Origin: Pseudomonas pseudonitroreducens
GTDB taxonomy: Bacteria > Pseudomonadota > Gammaproteobacteria > Pseudomonadales > Pseudomonadaceae
Length of the DNA: 64,000 nt
NCBI RefSeq assembly: GCF_021603645.1
Contig: NZ_BQHJ01000005.1
Coordinates: 434,001 to 498,000, forward strand
Direction: 5' to 3'
Position 1 is the first letter of the stretch. Every line of letters starts with the position of its first letter. The position numbers were made by a program, and so were the translations under genes. This document shows, piece after piece, positions 59,200 through 64,000 of this stretch. The notes beneath the pieces are model-generated. The model made no database searches, had not been told where the DNA came from, and worked only from the letters and a program-made list of their open reading frames with translations.

Positions 59200-60683
59200 C
59201 TTGCGGGTTCCGTGGCAGTGGTGGTGTGCCCGGCCAGCTGGTTGGCTGGCGTGTCCTGCCAGCCACCGCCGAGGGCGTGGAAGAGATCGATCTGGCGCTC
59301 AGCGAGTAGCTGGTCGGCTTCGGCCGTGTCCGCTTCAAGGCGGACCATGGCGCGTTCGCTATCGAGCACGTCGAGGAAGTCCAGCGCACCGGCCTGGTAG
59401 TTCACCTGTGCCAGGCGATAGGCGTTGCGGCTGCTGTCCAGGGCGCTGCCCAGTGCCGCGCGGTGGCCAGCCTCGCCGCTGTAGCGCGCGAGGCTCTGGC
59501 GAACCTCCTTGAGCGCCACCAGCGCCTGCTGCTGGAAGCGTGCGAGCTGCTGATTCTCGCGGGCCTGCGCAGCGGCGAGACGGGCACGAGTGCCAAGCAG
59601 GTTGGGAAAGCTCCAGCTGATCAGCGGCCCGACGGCATAGGTGATCGCCTCGTGCGCGCCAAGGTCGGAGAGGCGTGAGGCCGATGAGGTGATCGACGCC
59701 CCGAACGACACACTCGGGTAGAAGTCGGCCTGGCGCACGCCGACTTCGTGCCCGGCGGCGGCCAGCTCGCGCTGCGCCGCGCGAATATCCGGACGCCGCT
59801 GCAGCAGCGCCCAGCCATCGCCAACCGGGAGCGCCTGGTGCAGCTGTGGCACGCTGCGGCAGTCACTGAGCGCAGCCGGCAGTTGCCCTGCCTGGCTACC
59901 GGTGAGCACGTTGAGCTCTTCCAGCGCGGCTTGCTGCTCGGCTTGCAGGCGCGGCAGAGCGGCGCGGGTTTCCGCCAGCAGGCTGCGCATGCGCTCCACT
60001 TCCAGGTCGGTGAGCAGCCCGGCGCGGCGCTGGCGAAGGGTGAGATCGAGGCTGCGCTCGACGGTCGCCACCGAGTGCTGCTGGATGACGGCCCGGCCGG
60101 CATAGGCGCAGGCATTGGCGTAGGCGCGCGCCGTGGCGGCGGCGACACTCACGCGCAACTGGTCGTGGGCCGCCTGTGCCGCCTCGGCGTTGGCCTGGGC
60201 GGCGAGGATCGACTGGCGCACCCGACCCCAGAGATCGATCTGGTAGTCGAGCGCGAACCCCGGTATCTGGTTCCACTGCGAGCCGGCGCGGCTGCCGCGG
60301 GCCTTGGCTTCGGTCTGGTCGTCGCTGCTGCGGCCGTAGACGGCCTGCCAGCTCGCCGTGGTCGTCGGCCAGCGCTGCGCCCGTGCCTGCCCGAGCAAGG
60401 CGAGCAGTTCGTCGACATGGGCCAGGGACGCCTGCAACTGCTGATTGTGTTGCAGGGCCTGGATCACCAGTTGGTCAAGCAGCGGATCCTGGTAGAGCCG
60501 CCACCAGTGGGCGGGCGGGTCCTGCGCAGCGACGTTGCTGGCCAGTGCTCGCCAGTCGGCACCGGGGGAAGTGCCGGAAGAGGGCGGCTGATGCTCGCTG
60601 ACCGCCGCACAGCCGCCCAGCAGCAGGCCGGCGCAGGCCAGCGTGAGCAGAGCATGGCGTGGATTGGATGTAGGTATTGGCAT
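59196..60683 (-). CDS. NodT/OprM-family outer-membrane efflux lipoprotein
   Basis: 495 aa. The lipobox LLLGGC (Cys at about 25) marks a lipid-anchored protein. Two TolC-like repeats of coiled coils and strands follow (QDPPAHWWRLYQDPLLDQLV at the start, GRRP-type LLQRRPDIRAAQRELAAAG in the middle, AGALDFLDVLDSER near the end), all typical of the NodT family. First gene of the pump operon, directly downstream of an AraC regulator. Confidence 0.9.
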   Translation of the reverse strand: MPIPTSNPRHALLTLACAGLLLGGCAAVSEHQPPSSGTSPGADWRALASNVAAQDPPAHWWRLYQDPLLDQLVIQALQHNQQLQASLAHVDELLALLGQARAQRWPTTTASWQAVYGRSSDDQTEAKARGSRAGSQWNQIPGFALDYQIDLWGRVRQSILAAQANAEAAQAAHDQLRVSVAAATARAYANACAYAGRAVIQQHSVATVERSLDLTLRQRRAGLLTDLEVERMRSLLAETRAALPRLQAEQQAALEELNVLTGSQAGQLPAALSDCRSVPQLHQALPVGDGWALLQRRPDIRAAQRELAAAGHEVGVRQADFYPSVSFGASITSSASRLSDLGAHEAITYAVGPLISWSFPNLLGTRARLAAAQARENQQLARFQQQALVALKEVRQSLARYSGEAGHRAALGSALDSSRNAYRLAQVNYQAGALDFLDVLDSERAMVRLEADTAEADQLLAERQIDLFHALGGGWQDTPANQLAGHTTTATEPAR

Positions 60684-60796
60684 ATCGGGGAGTCATTTCG
60701 TTTCGGACTCCCGCAGGTTAGGGATTGCGCCGCTACGGTTCTCTCGCCGCCCTGACAACCAGCCTCGCGAAAATGACAACCAGCTGGCTGCCCGCC

Positions 60797-61543
60797 TCAG
60801 GAACGCGCAGCCAGGTAATGACTGGGCAATTGCCCGAGGATGCGCTTGAAGGTCTGCGAGAAGGCGCTCGGGCTCTGGTAGCCATGTTCCAGGGCGACTT
60901 CCAGTACCGAAGCGCCGGCGATCAGCCTTTGCAGGCCGAGCACCATGCGCACGCGGGTGCGCCAATCGCCGAAGTTCATCCCCAGCTCGCGCTGGAACAG
61001 GCGGGCGAGGGTGCGGCTGCTCATGTTCAGCCGCTGCGCCCAATCCTCCATGCCGGTTTCATCTGCCGGAGCGCCGATCACCGCATTGCACAGGCGCTGC
61101 AGACGCGGGTCGGTGGGCATGGCGAGGTGAATGCCGACCGTCTGCGCCGCGTCCATCTCCACCAGCAGCAGTTCGTGCAGGCAGCGGCGGCGCTGCTCGT
61201 TGCCAGCGCCGGCCTGCATCGCACTGGCAGCGACCAGCAGCTCGCGCAGCAGCGGCGTCACTTCGATCAGCTGGCACTGCTGGCCGCCCCAGGGCCAGGT
61301 TGATGCCGGCATGAACAGCGTGCGCATCCGCACGCTGCCGAACATGCGGATCTGATGCTCGGTACCGGGCGGAACCCAGAGCGCATGGCCGGGCGGCACC
61401 ACCCAGTTCTTCTGGGCGGCGCCAACCAGCATTACGCCGGAAATCGAGTGAATCAGCTGCGCCTGGTTGTGGCAGTGCGGGAGGATTTCCTCGCCATCCC
61501 GGTGGTCGTAGGCCAGCGCTTCGAGGGACATGGCGCAGGTCAT
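60797..61543 (-). CDS. AraC-family regulator of the efflux operon
   Basis: 248 aa, from ATG 61543 with AAGGA upstream. The N-terminal cupin sensor (PHCHNQAQLIHSISGVMLV, PGHALWVPPGTEHQIRM) is followed by a double HTH (about 160-245: TGMEDWAQRLNMSSRTLARLFQREL and LEVALEHGYQSPSAFSQTFKRILG). It lies 113 bp upstream of the OMF gene on the same strand and is therefore the likely local activator or repressor of the pump. The inducer is unknown. Confidence 0.87.
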   Translation of the reverse strand: MTCAMSLEALAYDHRDGEEILPHCHNQAQLIHSISGVMLVGAAQKNWVVPPGHALWVPPGTEHQIRMFGSVRMRTLFMPASTWPWGGQQCQLIEVTPLLRELLVAASAMQAGAGNEQRRRCLHELLLVEMDAAQTVGIHLAMPTDPRLQRLCNAVIGAPADETGMEDWAQRLNMSSRTLARLFQRELGMNFGDWRTRVRMVLGLQRLIAGASVLEVALEHGYQSPSAFSQTFKRILGQLPSHYLAARS

Positions 61544-61727
61544 GCTGCCTGTCCTTTACGGCGGTAGGGAATGTCGAGCGGCGTCACGGGGGCCTCCTGG
61601 TTGAGCCAGCATTCTAAATGAGGCAATCCGGCATGAATTGGCGTTGTATTGCCGGAATAATAAGTCGCGAGCAATAACGCATCAAAAATCAGAAGAATAT
61701 TGGGATTATCGATAAGTATTGTTCTGT

Positions 61728-62681
61728 TCAGTGAGAGGAGACATAACCCGAGGCCTCCTGCGCTGGCGGAATCGCGAAGTTCTCCCGCATGCGCTGTGCC
61801 TCCGCCAGCGGTGTTCGGCCGAACAGGCGCTTGAACTCGCGGTTGAACTGCGAGGCGCTGGCATAGCCGACGGCCAGGCTCGCCGCCTGCGCCGTCATGC
61901 CCTGGCGCACGATCAGCAGCCGAGCCTGGTGCAACCGCGTGCACTTGAGGTATTGCATGGGCGAGGTGCGGGTGACGGCCTTGAAGTGGCTATGGAAGGA
62001 CGGAACGCTCATACCGGCTTCGCTCGCCAAGTGCGGCAGGTCGATGGGTTGCGCGTAGCTCGTATGGATGCGCTGCAGGGCCCTGGCGATATTGCCGAAG
62101 CGGCCGCGCATGGCCAGCGCCGCGCGCATGGCATTGCCCTGGGCGCCGGTGAGCACGCGGAAATACAGCTCGCGCAGCAGCGCCGGCGCGAGGATTGCCG
62201 CTTCCAGCGGCTCGCTCAGCGCTTCGAGCAATCGCAGCACTGACTGCGTCAGCGCCGGGGCCATCGGGCTGGAGAACAGGCTGCGTGGTGCGTCCTCGGC
62301 AGAAGCTTTGCCCATCTGGTCGATCTGCAACATCAGTTCGGCGGCGAGCTGGAAGTCCAGGTGCAGGTAGATGGCCAGGAGCGGGCGCTCCAGTGTGGCG
62401 TCGGTTTCCATGGTGAAGGGCACCGGCACGGCGACCGCAAGGTAGTGCTGTTCGTCGTAGAGGTAGATTTCATCGCCGAAATAGCCGCGCTTGCGGCCCT
62501 GGCAGACGATCACGATACCGGGGTCGTAGAGCACCGGGGTGCGCGCCAGCGGGCGATTCGAGCGGAGCAGTCGCACGCCCGCCAGCGCGGTGAGGTTGTA
62601 GCCCTCCTGGGGAGCCAATGCGCCGAGCAGGGCGGCCATGCGTGCCTGCCCGGCGCAGGGTGCTTCGATTTCCGCATTCAT
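61728..62681 (-). CDS. AraC-family regulator, AraC_N (CFA/I-like) type
   Basis: 317 aa from ATG 62681. A TTG further upstream would extend it by 23 residues without support. The N-terminal AraC_N domain (LARTPVLYDPGIVIVCQGRKRGYF, YLAVAVPVPFTMETDATL) is typical of regulators of short-chain reductases and alcohol dehydrogenases. The C-terminal HTH pair includes LASEAGMSVPSFHSHFKAVT and ASLAVGYASASQFNREFKRLFG. It diverges from the SDR gene, 91 bp away, which is its probable target. Confidence 0.88.
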   Translation of the reverse strand: MNAEIEAPCAGQARMAALLGALAPQEGYNLTALAGVRLLRSNRPLARTPVLYDPGIVIVCQGRKRGYFGDEIYLYDEQHYLAVAVPVPFTMETDATLERPLLAIYLHLDFQLAAELMLQIDQMGKASAEDAPRSLFSSPMAPALTQSVLRLLEALSEPLEAAILAPALLRELYFRVLTGAQGNAMRAALAMRGRFGNIARALQRIHTSYAQPIDLPHLASEAGMSVPSFHSHFKAVTRTSPMQYLKCTRLHQARLLIVRQGMTAQAASLAVGYASASQFNREFKRLFGRTPLAEAQRMRENFAIPPAQEASGYVSSH

Positions 62682-62772
62682 AGAATCAGGCAATAAAGTC
62701 AGAGATTGAGGTCTGCGAGATGGCGGTGATGCTGAGTATTGTGCACTCAAATCCCTGAAGTGGAGTCACCTG

Positions 62773-63606
62773 ATGTCATCTCGCAAAAACCTGCTGATCA
62801 CCGGCGCCAGCAGTGGCTTCGGCCTCGCCCTGGCCCGCGAGGCGCTCGCCGCCGGGCATCGCGTGGTAGGTACGGTTCGCAACGAACAGGCCCGCGCCGA
62901 ACTTGAAGCCTTGGCACCCGGGCAAATCTTCGGGCGCCTGCTCGACGTGACCGATTTCGATGCCATTCCGGGCCTGGTCGCGGAGGTCGAGGCCAGCGTC
63001 GGCCCGCTGGATGTGCTGGTGAACAGCGCCGGCTACGGCCATGAAGGCATCCTCGAGGAATCGCCGCTGGAGGCAATGCGCCGGCAGTTCGAGGTCAACG
63101 TCTTCGGCGCCGTGGCGATGATCAGGGCAGTCCTGCCGTGCATGCGCCAGCGCCGGCGTGGCCACATCCTCAACATCACGTCCATGGGCGGCTACATCAC
63201 GATGCCGGGTATCGCCTACTACTGCGGCAGCAAGTTCGCCCTGGAGGGCATCAGCGATGCGCTGGGCAAGGAAGTCGAAGGTTTCGGCATCGCGGTGACC
63301 GCCGTGGCGCCAGGGTCCTTTCGCACCGATTGGGCAGGGCGCTCCATGGTCCGCAGCCCGCGCTCCATTGCCGATTACGACGCGCTGTTCGACCCGGTAC
63401 GCCAGGCGCGGCAGGAAAAAAGCGGCAAGCAGCCGGGCGACCCGAGGAAAGCCGCGCGGGCCATGCTGGCGGCCATCGAGGCAGCCGTGCCGCCGCGGCA
63501 CCTCCTGCTGGGCAACGATGCGCTGGGCCTGGTGCGGCAGAAGCTTTCAGCACTGGAAGAGGAAATCACCCGCTGGGAAACGCTGACTCGTTCCACCGAC
63601 GGCTGA
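62773..63606 (+). CDS. short-chain dehydrogenase/reductase
   Basis: 277 aa, start behind GGAG. Classical SDR landmarks are the cofactor loop TGASSGFG (about 10-17), NSAGYG, the catalytic Ser in ITSMGG and the Tyr-x-x-x-Lys as YCGSK. R37 region TVRNEQAR after strand 2 suggests NADP(H) preference. Substrate unknown. Controlled most likely by the divergent AraC-type gene. Confidence 0.88.
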   Translation: MSSRKNLLITGASSGFGLALAREALAAGHRVVGTVRNEQARAELEALAPGQIFGRLLDVTDFDAIPGLVAEVEASVGPLDVLVNSAGYGHEGILEESPLEAMRRQFEVNVFGAVAMIRAVLPCMRQRRRGHILNITSMGGYITMPGIAYYCGSKFALEGISDALGKEVEGFGIAVTAVAPGSFRTDWAGRSMVRSPRSIADYDALFDPVRQARQEKSGKQPGDPRKAARAMLAAIEAAVPPRHLLLGNDALGLVRQKLSALEEEITRWETLTRSTDG

Positions 63607-63614
63607 GGTGCAAG

Positions 63615-64000
63615 TCAGCGTCCGGCGCTGCGCTCCTCGGGGCGCAGCGTGAGCACTTCGAAGCCCGTAGCGGTCACCGCCACGGTGTGTTCGAACTGCG
63701 CGGAGAGTTTGCCGTCGAGGGTCACCACGGTCCACTCGTCGTTCAGGGTTTTCACGCCGGAAAGCCCCTCGTTGAGCATGGGCTCGATGGTGAAGACCAT
63801 GCCTGGGCGGAGCACCTGCCCGGTGCGCGGGCGCCCCACATGCAGCACCTGCGGCGGCTCGTGCATCTCGCGGCCGATGCCGTGGCCGCAGTAGTCCTCG
63901 ACCACGCTGTAGCCGTGCTGGCGGGCATGCCGCTCGATGGCGTGGCCGATATCACCCAGGCGGGCGCCGGGCTTCACCGTGCGAATGCCTTTCCACATGG
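63615..64000 (-). CDS. map: type I methionine aminopeptidase, C-terminal part (cut by window edge)
   Basis: The gene runs on the minus strand and its 5' end lies beyond 64000. The visible half holds the metal-ligand His in YCGHGIGREMHEPPQVLH, the Glu in FTIEPMLNEG and the Glu in QFEHTVAVTATG, as in E. coli Map. The two Asp ligands would be in the missing part. The first in-window Met is internal. Stand-alone location away from ribosomal protein genes suggests it could be a second copy, which the window cannot prove. Confidence 0.88.
   Translation of the reverse strand, partial: MWKGIRTVKPGARLGDIGHAIERHARQHGYSVVEDYCGHGIGREMHEPPQVLHVGRPRTGQVLRPGMVFTIEPMLNEGLSGVKTLNDEWTVVTLDGKLSAQFEHTVAVTATGFEVLTLRPEERSAGR

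Noticed and set aside
61540-61727. Small minus-strand protein in the AT-rich gap between the two AraC genes
   Set aside because: The frame is open but its unique part has no start codon with a ribosome site. The region is better explained as the promoter of the 60797-61543 regulator.

Overview
The window is high-GC, densely coded DNA of a Pseudomonas-type gammaproteobacterium. Signs are the strong G/C third-position bias, GTAGGAGC-type extragenic palindromes (REPs) between genes, an ats arylsulfatase locus and a gcd / porin / TonB-receptor block resembling those of P. aeruginosa, and several small protein families typical of the genus. Most likely it is an environmental species related to the P. 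aeruginosa / P. citronellolis / P. nitroreducens group. This is inferred from gene content, not from a search.

Left part (58-23063): a nonribosomal peptide locus. A SyrP/TauD-type dioxygenase (putative aspartyl beta-hydroxylase) precedes two giant NRPS genes that overlap by 1 nt, and an alpha/beta hydrolase follows with a 4-nt overlap. Domain order is FAAL-T / C-A-T / C-A-T-E / C-A-T on the first enzyme and C-A-T / C-A-T-E on the second. Specificity codes aligned by eye read X (DGEACGGVTK), Asp, Ser, Gly, X (the same DGEACGGVTK). Collinear reading gives acyl-X-D-(beta-OH)Asp-Ser-Gly-D-X. If X is an N5-hydroxyornithine-type residue, this is a hexadentate hydroxamate / hydroxycarboxylate siderophore, like ornibactin with an extra Gly. 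Two features are odd. The line ends in an epimerase domain with no thioesterase, and two tandem copies of an intergenic-type palindromic element are embedded in frame in a condensation domain.

23071-28876: a convergent repeat-rich gap, then the sulfate-ester locus atsR (minus strand) diverging from atsB-atsC-atsA. It comprises a binding protein, a double-length permease, an ATPase and an arylsulfatase, with an AT-rich control region between atsR and atsB.

29199-37940: small conserved genes (DUF3509-like, DUF1652-like, DUF883-like, GNAT, a Cys-rich protein), a glutathione S-transferase diverging from an HxlR regulator over a clean palindrome, a PAS-PAS hybrid sensor kinase, a diguanylate cyclase and a YegP-like protein.

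38088-44210: periplasmic sugar oxidation: an OprB-type porin and PQQ-dependent glucose dehydrogenase (gcd), diverging from a TonB-dependent receptor resembling E. coli YncD/PqqU, the PQQ importer. 44509-51561: a secreted unknown protein, then an FAD amine oxidase-like enzyme, a cupin, a PucR regulator and a polyamine-type binding protein (a likely amine-catabolism island), and an MFS transporter. 51796-55696: an unusual REC-HTH-PAS-kinase-like fusion diverging from a CSS-EAL phosphodiesterase, followed by a PliG-like lysozyme inhibitor. 55721-64000: a tripartite efflux operon (AraC regulator, OMF, HlyD, DHA2-MFS, methyltransferase), a second AraC regulator diverging from an SDR, and the 3' part of a methionine aminopeptidase cut by the window edge. 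I saw no rRNA, tRNA, CRISPR, IS transposase or phage genes.
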